This document shows positions 1-6,665 of a stretch of 11,979 nt of DNA, one piece after another; position 1 is the first letter of the stretch; each line of letters starts with the position of its first letter. The position numbers were made by a program, and so were the translations under genes. Under the pieces are notes generated by a model that did not search any database, was not told the DNA's origin, and saw nothing but the letters and a program-made list of their open reading frames with translations. The DNA is from Candidatus Cloacimonadota bacterium (lineage in GTDB: Bacteria > Cloacimonadota > Cloacimonadia > Cloacimonadales > TCS61): the NCBI GenBank assembly GCA_030626645.1, contig DAOUTP010000035.1:1-11979 (forward strand), given 5' to 3'.

Positions 1-267
1 AAATCTGATGGTGGGAACTCTCCCATAAGACATAAGATTCGAGCACCGAGTTACACTTGCATTCCTACATTCCGCAGATCATGTGTGGGAGGAACGATCT
101 CTGATGCTGCAATTGCTACTGCGGCTGTCGACCCCTGCTATTGCTGTACGGAAAGGATGTCACACGTTTATGACTATACTACCGGAAAGCACATAATGAG
201 TGCAGCCGAATTGATAAAAATCTCCCAGGAAAAAACTAAAAGTTTAAAAGCTAAATTAAAGGTATGA
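1..267 (+). CDS. Group 4 [NiFe] hydrogenase large subunit, C-terminal end (partial)
   Basis: This is the last 88 codons of a catalytic large subunit; the 5' part lies before the window, reading frame 1 is open from base 1, and the stop is at 265-267. The visible part has an RHKIRAPSY segment typical of group 4 large subunits, followed by DPCYCCTER (bases 130-156), the C-terminal CxxC that ligates the NiFe(CN)2CO centre. A 36-residue tail starting MSHVYD follows the Arg. E. coli HycE is cut between Arg and Met at the same place in its motif, so this tail is probably removed by the maturation protease encoded at 6666. Intact Cys ligands and the tail argue for a real hydrogenase rather than an MBX-type relative lacking the NiFe site. 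The N-terminal CxxC cannot be seen. The enzyme would reduce protons with ferredoxin electrons on the cytoplasmic face of the inner membrane. One oddity is Cys48 (window numbering), a third Cys inside the motif. An internal GTG at 85 is not the true start. Confidence 0.93.
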   Translation, partial: KSDGGNSPIRHKIRAPSYTCIPTFRRSCVGGTISDAAIATAAVDPCYCCTERMSHVYDYTTGKHIMSAAELIKISQEKTKSLKAKLKV

Positions 268-271
268 AATT

Positions 272-2101
272 ATGATTAACCTGCAATATCTAATGTTTTT
301 ACCGATTGGAATAGGAATTATTCTTTTTATAATTCCAGAATCATTGAAACCTATAAAGGGAGTATTCAATTTACTTGTTTCGGGTGCAGTTCTTTACTTC
401 TCTTTTTTAGTATTCAAAATGAATTCTGGTCTTTTAAATATGGAATGTTTCAAATTCCCAAGTGTTTCCAAATATCTCATTTTTAATGTGGATAACCTCA
501 GTAAATTAATTGCATTATTTATTGGTATTTTTGGGTTCTTGTTTGCTCTTTATTCTCTTTCATATATTACAAAGGAAAAAGCTGTAAAAGGGTATTACTC
601 TTATTATTTGATAACTCTAGGTGCGGCTTTTGGTGCAGTATTTTCTGATAATCTAATAATATTCATTTTTTTCTGGGGTATTTTGGGACTCACACTTTAC
701 AAATTAATAAAAGGATATGATGAAGAGAGTTCATCAGCAGCAAAGAAAACATTGGTTCTTATAGGAATGTCAGATTCTGTTCTTATAATGGGAATTGGGA
801 TTCTATGGCAACTAGCAGGTTCCTGTAATATGTCCGAAATCAATATTGCAACTACTGGAACATTGGGAATAATTGCTTTTCTTGCTTTGCTTGTAGGAAG
901 TTTTACAAAAGCAGGAGCAATGCCGTTCCATAGCTGGGTGCCGGATTATGTGAAGAAAGCACCTGCTTCATCATCTGCATTTCTGCCCGCATCACTCGAT
1001 AAACTTCTGGGAATTTACTTTCTCGTCAGGATATGTAAGGATATTTTTCAGCTAACAGATTGGGCTACATTAATGCTATTAATAATTGGAGCAGTTACAA
1101 TCATCGGTGCGGTAATGATGGCACTTGTGCAGCATAACTATAAAAAACTTCTTGGTTATCACGCTGTTTCACAAGTGGGATATATGATAACCGGAATTGC
1201 TCTGGGTAGTCCACTTGGCATTGCTGCCGGAATGTTCCATATGATAAATAATGCTCTTTATAAAGGCGGATTATTCTTAACTGCCGGTAGTGTAGAAAAA
1301 AGAACAGGTAAGGATAATCTGGATGAACTTGGTGGTCTTTCCAAAATGATGCCTTTAACATTTTTTGCAGCTTTAGTTTTTGCACTCTCGATCTCTGGTA
1401 TTCCACCATTCAATGGTTTCTTCTCGAAATGGATGATATATCAGGGAATCATTGATTTTGGAAATGGGACAGGACTTGCAAATAAACTCTGGATAGTCTG
1501 GCTTACATTAGCTGTACTTGGTTCAGCTCTAACTTTAGCAAGTTTCATTAAATTGATAGCAGGTATATATCTCGGTAGAAGGAATAAGGGATTAGAAAAA
1601 GTTAAAGAAGTAAGTTTCCTGATGTGGCTTCCACAAATTATTATTGCAATTGTATGTATAGGTTTTGGAATATTTGCAGCGAAATTAGTTATTCCTTATC
1701 TGATAGAACCTGTTACCGGAAAATTGGATTATGTAGGTATTTGGCAATCACAAAGTGTTTCCATTCTCATACTTGTTTCTATTGTTGTAGGTTTCCTTAT
1801 CTATCTTTATGGTAATATGAAAAACCACCGTGTTTCGGATAGCTTCATCGGAGGAGAAAAGATCCAGGAAGAAACTAATTTTTCACCTCTGGATTTTTAT
1901 CAAACGATTAAGAATTTCAAATTCCTCTCCTTCTTTTATAAGAAAGCTGAAAAGAAGTGGTTTGATATTTACGATGTATTTAAGAGTATGATTTTATGGT
2001 TTAATAAAATATTTAGCCTTGCTCACAATGGATTTCTACCCAGATACGTTCTCTGGTATGTTGCTGGACTTTTAATTTTATTGATAATTCTGATATTTTA
2101 G
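272..2101 (+). CDS. NuoL/MrpA N-terminal-type antiporter-like membrane subunit of Mrp-linked hydrogenase
   Basis: This 609-residue, very hydrophobic protein belongs to the proton-antiporter (Proton_antipo_M) family of NuoL, MrpA, HyfB and HycC. Family landmarks are visible: KAGAMPFHSWVPD (K213), SLDKLLGIY (K244), FHMINNALYKGG (H323, K331) and SGIPPFNGFFSKW (K386), the Lys/His residues of the central hydrophilic ion path. The C-terminal region (about 515-609) is an amphipathic stretch after a membrane helix, then a last helix (LPRYVLWYVAGLL), matching the lateral helix and final helix of NuoL/MrpA. Together with the next gene it makes up one MrpA equivalent (609+176 residues, close to the usual roughly 800). 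The conserved TM5 Glu, normally in a W-E context, is Gly136 here (FFWGILGL). The gene starts 4 nt after the large-subunit stop, with AAAGG about 11 nt upstream. It probably forms part of the ion-translocating arm, although the missing Glu makes its own pumping uncertain. Confidence 0.92.
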   Translation: MINLQYLMFLPIGIGIILFIIPESLKPIKGVFNLLVSGAVLYFSFLVFKMNSGLLNMECFKFPSVSKYLIFNVDNLSKLIALFIGIFGFLFALYSLSYITKEKAVKGYYSYYLITLGAAFGAVFSDNLIIFIFFWGILGLTLYKLIKGYDEESSSAAKKTLVLIGMSDSVLIMGIGILWQLAGSCNMSEINIATTGTLGIIAFLALLVGSFTKAGAMPFHSWVPDYVKKAPASSSAFLPASLDKLLGIYFLVRICKDIFQLTDWATLMLLIIGAVTIIGAVMMALVQHNYKKLLGYHAVSQVGYMITGIALGSPLGIAAGMFHMINNALYKGGLFLTAGSVEKRTGKDNLDELGGLSKMMPLTFFAALVFALSISGIPPFNGFFSKWMIYQGIIDFGNGTGLANKLWIVWLTLAVLGSALTLASFIKLIAGIYLGRRNKGLEKVKEVSFLMWLPQIIIAIVCIGFGIFAAKLVIPYLIEPVTGKLDYVGIWQSQSVSILILVSIVVGFLIYLYGNMKNHRVSDSFIGGEKIQEETNFSPLDFYQTIKNFKFLSFFYKKAEKKWFDIYDVFKSMILWFNKIFSLAHNGFLPRYVLWYVAGLLILLIILIF

Positions 2102-2110
2102 AGGGAAAAT

Positions 2111-2641
2111 ATGGAACTTTATTTAATCATCATTCTGATATTAATGATCTTGGGTTCGATCTACTCTTTGAATGCAAGTGACCTGCTCTCAGCAGTGATC
2201 TCATATGGGATCGTTGGGTTTGGACTGGTTATTGCTTTCTTACTTTTACAAGCACCTGACCTGGCAATTGTGCAGGTCGTTATAGAGGTTGTAACGCTGG
2301 TAATAATGATAGCTGCAATTAAGAATACTCAAAGTAAAATCCCGAAAATGGAATTTAAGCCCAAAATAGCAATTTATTACGCTATTACGTTAATGGTTGC
2401 ACTTATCTTTGTGTTGATCTTCGATAGAGTTACGGGGTGCCTTAGCCAATTTGGAGCAGACACAATGCGTATGGCACAACCCTATATTGATGGTGCCGCA
2501 GATACAAAAAGTGCAAATCTTGTAACCGGGGTTGTTTTAGATTTCAGAGCTTATGATACTCTTGGTGAAGCCACAGTACTTTTTACTGCTGTAATAGGCG
2601 TTCTCACAATCCTCAGGATAAAAGGAAAGAAGGATAAATAA
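2111..2641 (+). CDS. MbhD-MbhE fused subunit (equivalent to MrpA C-terminal region)
   Basis: This 176-residue membrane protein has two recognisable parts. Residues 1-75 match the DUF4040/MbhD family, with the hallmark APDLAIVQVVIEV (residues 48-60, containing E59). Residues about 84-172 match MbhE and the extreme C-terminus of MrpA, with VTGVVLDFRAYDTLGEATV (residues 138-156). In Pyrococcus furiosus MBH these are two genes, and in Mrp antiporters both are fused to the C-terminus of MrpA. Here they form one independent gene directly after the antiporter-like subunit, so MrpA is split at the domain boundary. In known structures this part sits at the junction between the redox module and the antiporter modules, and conserved acidic residues there help form the lateral ion path. 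It has a GAGGG Shine-Dalgarno at 2101-2105, 5 nt before the ATG. The product ends in a lysine-rich tail. Confidence 0.9.
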   Translation: MELYLIIILILMILGSIYSLNASDLLSAVISYGIVGFGLVIAFLLLQAPDLAIVQVVIEVVTLVIMIAAIKNTQSKIPKMEFKPKIAIYYAITLMVALIFVLIFDRVTGCLSQFGADTMRMAQPYIDGAADTKSANLVTGVVLDFRAYDTLGEATVLFTAVIGVLTILRIKGKKDK

Positions 2642-2643
2642 TT

Positions 2644-3084
2644 ATGAAGGGTATGACATTTATTGTTAAAAAGATCACCCAGATCATCTGTCCGATAATT
2701 TTTATGTTTGGATTATACATAATTGTGCATGGGCATCTTTCACCTGGTGGTGGTTTTGCCGGTGGTGTGATCATGGCAGGAGCATTTATTCTACAGATCC
2801 TGGCAAATGGCAAGATCCTTCCTAAATTACGTAAAGAAGAGGAAGGATTGGAATTTATGGAAAGTGCTGCGATCCTTGGCTTCTTAATTCTTGCCGGGTT
2901 AGGACTTCTCATCTCCGGAGGTGTTGTTTTCTTTGCAAATTTCTTAGATAAAGGAGAGTTGGGAAAACTTATTAGCGGTGGTTTTATTCCTATAGAAAAT
3001 ATTGTGATTGGTGCTGAGGTCTGTGCTGCAATTGCTACAATATTTATAGCTATGGTAGTATATAAAGATGAGGAGAAAAAATGA
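2644..3084 (+). CDS. mrpB: Na+/H+ antiporter subunit MrpB (MnhB/MbhF family)
   Basis: This 146-residue protein has about four membrane segments. The family signature HGHLSPGGGFAGGVI (residues 29-43) is clear, with P34 and F38 at the spacing of the Pro and Phe reported as important in Bacillus MrpB. The C-terminal GGFIPIENIVIGAEVCAAI is also typical of MnhB domains. In Mrp-type complexes this subunit packs between the MrpA C-terminal part and MrpC, and helps form the Na+/H+ path. It starts 2 nt after the MbhDE stop, and its TGA overlaps the ATG of mrpC in an ATGA, which suggests translational coupling. Length is normal for the family. Confidence 0.93.
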   Translation: MKGMTFIVKKITQIICPIIFMFGLYIIVHGHLSPGGGFAGGVIMAGAFILQILANGKILPKLRKEEEGLEFMESAAILGFLILAGLGLLISGGVVFFANFLDKGELGKLISGGFIPIENIVIGAEVCAAIATIFIAMVVYKDEEKK

Positions 3085-3419
3085 TAATATATTTATTATG
3101 TTTCATACTATTTCTTGTTGGATTGTATGGAGTGATCTCCAAAAGAAATTTAATAAAGATAATTATCAGTATAGCGATCATGGAATATAGCATAAATCTG
3201 TTTTTTATTTTGATAGGTTACGTTGAAGGTGGAACAGCACCGATAATCACAAAAGGATTTGAAAATGCCAAATTTGTAGATCCTTTACCGCAAGCAATGA
3301 TACTAACTTCTATTGTGATCGGACTTGCAACAACCGCACTTCTGCTAGCCGTTGCAATTAGAATATATCAAAAATATGGTACGTTTGATATTAACAAGAT
3401 AAAAGATCTAAAAGGATAA
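3081..3419 (+). CDS. mrpC: Na+/H+ antiporter subunit MrpC (MnhC/MbhG, NuoK-like)
   Basis: This 112-residue protein has three membrane helices and belongs to the NuoK/MrpC family. The diagnostic stretch is DPLPQAMILTSIVIGLATTA (residues 67-86), nearly the consensus of MrpC proteins. The Glu at residue 35 (IMEYSINL) lies within the second helix, as in NuoK-type subunits. The start ATG overlaps the mrpB stop (ATGA) and is preceded by GAGGAG, a strong ribosome binding site. It lies between MrpB and MrpD in gene order, as in classic Mrp operons. Inferred role: part of the lateral ion path linking MrpB and MrpD in the hydrogenase membrane arm. Confidence 0.93.
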   Translation: MIIYLLCFILFLVGLYGVISKRNLIKIIISIAIMEYSINLFFILIGYVEGGTAPIITKGFENAKFVDPLPQAMILTSIVIGLATTALLLAVAIRIYQKYGTFDINKIKDLKG

Positions 3420-3422
3420 AAA

Positions 3423-4976
3423 ATGAATTCATTAATTCCATTATTTATTATAATACCACTTGGCTCAGCCTTTGTAATGGTTATTTTGGGTAGATTTATC
3501 AAAAATTTTAATAAATTTATCACACCGATATTTATGTTGTCCTTAGTTTATCTCACTTTCCATTTCATTATTAATTCTGAAGGATCTTTGATCTATTTAG
3601 TTGGTGGTCATGAACCGGTTGGGGATGTTCCAATTGCCATCTATTTGGTTATGGATGGTTTAACCAAACTTATATTGCTGGTCATTTCTTTGGTTGGATT
3701 TCTGGCAATTTTCTATTCTCTTTCATATACTAAACAGTATACTGCAGAAAGAAAGTTCTATGTTCTTTTTAGTTTGATGATAGCTGGAATGAACGGAGTT
3801 GTTATAAGTGGTGACATATTTAACATCTTTGTATTTTTGGAAATTGCTGCACTCTCTTCTTATGCACTTATAGCTTTTGGTGTAGAAAAACATCAATTGG
3901 AGGCATCCTTCAAATATCAGGTTCTGGGAGGAGTAGCATCTCTTGTAATTCTGTTTGCTATAGGTTTTATATATTGGAACACTGGAACTCTAAATATTGC
4001 TGATATCTCAAGACAATTAAATGTAAACAGCAATTCTCTTGCAAGTGTGGGCGTATTTCTGAAATTTATTTCAGTTTTACTTATTGCCGGATTCGGATTG
4101 AAAGCAGCGATCTTTCCATTCCATTCGTGGCTTCCTGATGCACACTCTTCTGCGCCTTCTCCGATTTCTGCCATGCTGTCGGGAGTACTAATTAAAGCAG
4201 TGGGAATTTATGTTATAATTCGCTTGTTCTTCAATATGTTTCCTCTTTCATATGAATTGTCAATGACGATCACAGTATTGGGTACGATTTCGATGATAAT
4301 AGGTGGTTTGCTAGCAATTGGACAGTGGGATATTAAACGAATGCTGGCATATTCCAGTATTAGTCAAATTGGATATATTGTTTTGGGATTAGGAATTGGA
4401 ATGCTGGTTCTGGCAACTGGTGGAGATAAAGCAGTTGCTGCCTTATCAATTACGGGCGGATTATTCCATCTTCTTAATCACTCGATTTTTAAAGGATTAT
4501 TATTCCTAAGCGCAGGAGCTGTAGAATATCGGACTGGAACAAGAGATATGAGAAAAATGGGAGGACTTTCTGAAGTTTTACCGATAACATCACGAACATC
4601 TCTTATTGGATCTCTGGCAATATCCGGTATCCCTCCATTCAATGGATTCTTTAGTAAGTTGATAATCATTATCGCTGCAATCCAAGCTCAATATTATGTT
4701 CTGGCATTTCTTGCTGTTATTGTAAGTGTGATTACAATTGCCTACTTTATGAAATTACAGAAATATACTTTTTACAACAATGATGGTTCCAAATGGAAAG
4801 ATAAAAAGATAAAAGAAGTACCATTTTCCATGTCTTTTTCTATGATCTTACTCTCAATCTTATGTGTAATTTTAAGCTTATTGGTAATCCCTGAGGTGAG
4901 ATCTGTTTTCTTGCAACCGGCAGTGGATGTCTTGATTAATGCAACTGATTATTCAACTAATATTTTAGGAATATGA
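3423..4976 (+). CDS. mrpD: Na+/H+ antiporter subunit MrpD (MbhH, NuoN-like antiporter-like subunit)
   Basis: This 517-residue polytopic protein of the Proton_antipo_M family has normal MrpD length. Residues expected for ion transfer are all present: the TM5 Glu E140 in FVFLEIAALSSY, K227 in GLKAAIFPFHSWLPDA, K258 in GVLIKAVGIY, H349 and K357 in GGLFHLLNHSIFKG, and K412 in SGIPPFNGFFSKL. This contrasts with the antiporter-like subunit encoded at 272, which lacks the TM5 Glu. MrpD is the antiporter-like subunit that MBH-type hydrogenases retain (MbhH), so this is the best candidate for the pumping unit here. It starts 3 nt after mrpC with AAAGGA upstream, and its TGA stop lies within the start region of mrpE. 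Confidence 0.94.
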   Translation: MNSLIPLFIIIPLGSAFVMVILGRFIKNFNKFITPIFMLSLVYLTFHFIINSEGSLIYLVGGHEPVGDVPIAIYLVMDGLTKLILLVISLVGFLAIFYSLSYTKQYTAERKFYVLFSLMIAGMNGVVISGDIFNIFVFLEIAALSSYALIAFGVEKHQLEASFKYQVLGGVASLVILFAIGFIYWNTGTLNIADISRQLNVNSNSLASVGVFLKFISVLLIAGFGLKAAIFPFHSWLPDAHSSAPSPISAMLSGVLIKAVGIYVIIRLFFNMFPLSYELSMTITVLGTISMIIGGLLAIGQWDIKRMLAYSSISQIGYIVLGLGIGMLVLATGGDKAVAALSITGGLFHLLNHSIFKGLLFLSAGAVEYRTGTRDMRKMGGLSEVLPITSRTSLIGSLAISGIPPFNGFFSKLIIIIAAIQAQYYVLAFLAVIVSVITIAYFMKLQKYTFYNNDGSKWKDKKIKEVPFSMSFSMILLSILCVILSLLVIPEVRSVFLQPAVDVLINATDYSTNILGI

Positions 4977-4978
4977 AT

Positions 4979-5464
4979 ATGAAATATATAACACTGTTTA
5001 TAATAATTTTTGCTCTTTGGCTTTTGATGACATTTAATTTGGAAACTCCGAATTTAATTGTTGGGGCAGTTGTTGCCTTAATAACATCATTGGTTTTTGG
5101 AAAAGGATTTCTACAGGATTCAAAGAAGTTTTTCCAACTTCAAAGGTATTTCTGGATAATTGTGTATTTATTCATTTTTATCTGGGAATGCATCAAAGCT
5201 AATTTTGATGTTGCTTACCGTGTGTTAAGTCCATCAATGCCGATCAAACCAGGAATAGTGAAAGTTAAAACTTCTTTAAAAACAGATATCGGCAAAACAT
5301 TCCTGGCAAATTCTATTACAATGACTCCTGGAACAATAACAGTAGATATTATCGACGATGAATTTTATATTCACTGGATCTATGTGAGCAGTGAAGATCC
5401 AAAGGAATATACAAATAAAATATTAGGAAGATTTGAAAAATATATAAAGAGGATATTTGAATGA
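4979..5464 (+). CDS. mrpE: Na+/H+ antiporter subunit MrpE (MnhE/MbhA family)
   Basis: This protein of about 161 residues has two N-terminal membrane segments and a cytoplasmic C-terminal domain. The MrpE signature is visible: LANSITMTPGTITVDI, with the Thr-Pro pair at the position reported as critical in Bacillus MrpE, preceded by SPSMPIKPGIVKV and followed by HWIYV. Two ATG codons are possible: 4973 overlaps the mrpD stop (ATGA), and 4979 lies in the same frame. The AGGA at 4967-4970 is 2 nt from the first and 8 nt from the second, so 4979 is the better start. The 3' end overlaps the mrpF start by ATGA. In complexes MrpE sits at the periphery of the MrpE-F-G block. Identity is firm; the exact start is less so. 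Confidence 0.91.
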   Translation: MKYITLFIIIFALWLLMTFNLETPNLIVGAVVALITSLVFGKGFLQDSKKFFQLQRYFWIIVYLFIFIWECIKANFDVAYRVLSPSMPIKPGIVKVKTSLKTDIGKTFLANSITMTPGTITVDIIDDEFYIHWIYVSSEDPKEYTNKILGRFEKYIKRIFE

Positions 5465-5721
5465 TAATTAGCTTACTTCTCTATATTCTGATCGGATTGA
5501 GTTTCTTATGTTTCTTCAGAGTTGTATTTGGTCCATCAATAGCAGATCGAATGGTGGCAATAGATATCTTTGGAATTTTAGTAGTTGGAATTTGCGCTTT
5601 GCTGGTGATTAAAACTGGGCGTTTGTTCCTGATTGATATAGCTATTGCCTGGATTATTTTTAGCTTTATTGGTACGCTAACATTAGCAAAATATTTAACG
5701 GGGAAAAAATTAGATGAATGA
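5461..5721 (+). CDS. mrpF: Na+/H+ antiporter subunit MrpF (MnhF/MbhB family)
   Basis: This 86-residue protein has three membrane helices and is full length for the family. The hallmark GPSIADRMVAIDIFG (residues 24-38, with D29, R30 and D35) corresponds to the GP-s-aDRvvAlD motif of MrpF, and IDIAIAWIIFSFIGT is the usual third-helix motif. The start is coupled to mrpE by an ATGA overlap and to a GAGG-containing sequence just upstream. MrpF is a small structural membrane subunit packed with MrpE and MrpG. The 3' end overlaps mrpG by 8 nt. Confidence 0.92.
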   Translation: MIISLLLYILIGLSFLCFFRVVFGPSIADRMVAIDIFGILVVGICALLVIKTGRLFLIDIAIAWIIFSFIGTLTLAKYLTGKKLDE

Positions 5722-6040
5722 TACGATAAGCCTAATATTTATTGTAATTGGAGTTGTATTCGATCTATTTGGATGCATTGGATTGATACGTCTTCCGGAT
5801 GTATATAACCGTTTGCAATCAGCTACAAAATCAGTTACACTGGGAACCTGCAGCATTCTATTTGGTTTATTTATTAAATATGGATTCTCTGCTATAGGCA
5901 TGAAAGCATTAATTGCAATACCACTTCTATTTTTTGCTTCTACTGTTGCTGCTCATGCGCTCATACGAGGTTCATATAAATCTGGGATTAAACTCTGGGA
6001 TAAAACCGTTATTGATGATTATAAGGATGTTCAAAAATGA
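5714..6040 (+). CDS. mrpG: Na+/H+ antiporter subunit MrpG (MnhG/MbhC family)
   Basis: This 108-residue protein has three membrane helices. The N-terminal motif GCIGLIRLPDVYNRLQSATKS (about residues 20-40) is the MrpG signature, and the C-terminal SGIKLWDKTVIDDYK resembles the extramembrane tail of Bacillus MrpG. In the third helix the usual A-P-V-A is S76-T77-V78-A79, so the Pro reported as important in Bacillus MrpG is Thr77. The ATG overlaps mrpF by 8 nt and has GGGGA at 5700-5704. The TGA overlaps the ATG of the Fe-S gene. It completes an Mrp A-G set in the order (A split)-B-C-D-E-F-G. Confidence 0.92.
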   Translation: MNDTISLIFIVIGVVFDLFGCIGLIRLPDVYNRLQSATKSVTLGTCSILFGLFIKYGFSAIGMKALIAIPLLFFASTVAAHALIRGSYKSGIKLWDKTVIDDYKDVQK

Positions 6041-6648
6041 AATATCCAAAATTAAGAGAATTAAAAGAAGCGATGACTTCCCTTTTCTCAAAACCTTATA
6101 CTACCAAATTTCCTGGCGGTGAATTCAAACCATTTGCAGGTTTCCGAGGAAAACCAATTGTAGATGAAGATAACTGTGTGGGTTGCGAAACTTGTGCCAA
6201 TGTTTGTCCTTCAAATGCAATCACATATTTTGATGATCCGGTAAAAGGGATTAGAACAATTACTCGGGATTACGGAACATGCATTTTTTGCGGAAAATGT
6301 GAAGAACATTGCATAACCGGTAAAGGTGTAAAGCTTTCTGATGAAGAATATGAACTTTCCTGCTTTGATCGCAGTGTACTTATTGAAACTCAGGAGAGAG
6401 AGCTACTTATCTGTGATAACTGCGGTGCAATAATTACAACAAAAGATCATATGAGATTCATACACGAAAAACTTGGTCCCAAAGCTTATTCATCAATTCT
6501 GAATCTAAATATGCTGAATGAAAGATTACAGATGGCAAGGGGAGAAGATACGCAAGCTTCAATTCAGGATGGACTTAAAAGAAAGGATATGTTCAGTACA
6601 CTTTGCCCGAATTGTAATCGTAAAGTTCAAATTAAGAGTTTAGTATAG
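6037..6648 (+). CDS. 2x[4Fe-4S] electron-transfer subunit with C-terminal Cys4 module (MbhN/HycF/HyfH-like)
   Basis: This 203-residue soluble protein corresponds to NuoI/MbhN/HycF. Two 4Fe-4S motifs are complete: C47-x2-C50-x2-C53-x3-C57-P and C82-x2-C85-x2-C88-x3-C92, the second lacking the usual trailing Pro. The N-terminus (FPGGEFKPFAGFRGKPIVDE) is typical of hydrogenase and complex I ferredoxin-like subunits. The C-terminal half (residues 123-196) has C126-x2-C129 and C190-P-x-C193, a probable zinc ribbon resembling the C-terminal CxxC...CPxC of E. coli HycF/HyfH; MBH and Ech ferredoxin subunits are shorter. It should pass electrons from an external donor to the hydrogenase small subunit on the cytoplasmic face. 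It starts by ATGA overlap with mrpG. The role of the Cys4 module is not established and could be structural or for docking a partner. Confidence 0.92.
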   Translation: MKYPKLRELKEAMTSLFSKPYTTKFPGGEFKPFAGFRGKPIVDEDNCVGCETCANVCPSNAITYFDDPVKGIRTITRDYGTCIFCGKCEEHCITGKGVKLSDEEYELSCFDRSVLIETQERELLICDNCGAIITTKDHMRFIHEKLGPKAYSSILNLNMLNERLQMARGEDTQASIQDGLKRKDMFSTLCPNCNRKVQIKSLV

Positions 6649-6660
6649 TTAGTATATAAT
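6632..6660 (+). promoter_or_regulatory. Possible internal promoter for the maturation protease gene
   Basis: TTAAGA (6632-6637), a 17-nt spacer and a perfect TATAAT (6655-6660) lie over the end of the Fe-S gene. A transcript starting about 7 nt downstream would begin almost at the ATG (6666), giving a leaderless mRNA; this fits the lack of a Shine-Dalgarno. In such AT-rich DNA a TATAAT can arise by chance. Confidence 0.3.
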
Positions 6661-6665
6661 CATTA

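Noticed and set aside
85..267. Short 60-codon gene starting at GTG 85
   Set aside because: The frame is open to base 1 and the upstream residues match hydrogenase large subunits, so this is an internal codon of a truncated gene.
1101..1409. Minus-strand open frame of 102 codons inside the NuoL/MrpA-like gene
   Set aside because: It lies opposite a clear family gene, has no recognisable motif and no ribosome site; it is an antisense shadow.
1624..1815. Plus-strand 63-codon frame inside the NuoL/MrpA-like gene
   Set aside because: Cys/Tyr-rich translation in an alternate frame of a membrane-protein gene; no family resemblance.
2613..2912. Minus-strand 99-codon frame over mrpB
   Set aside because: Its Pro-rich translation arises from the complement of Gly-rich mrpB codons; the plus-strand frame is a firm MrpB.
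5913..6122. Plus-strand 69-codon frame spanning the mrpG/Fe-S gene junction
   Set aside because: Overlaps two well-supported coding frames and shows no motif or ribosome site.
272..6648. Reading the cluster as a free Mrp Na+/H+ antiporter or as respiratory complex I
   Set aside because: The cluster is bracketed by a hydrogenase large subunit and a hydrogenase-type Fe-S subunit plus maturation protease, and the large subunit has intact NiFe ligands at its C-terminus, unlike NuoD.
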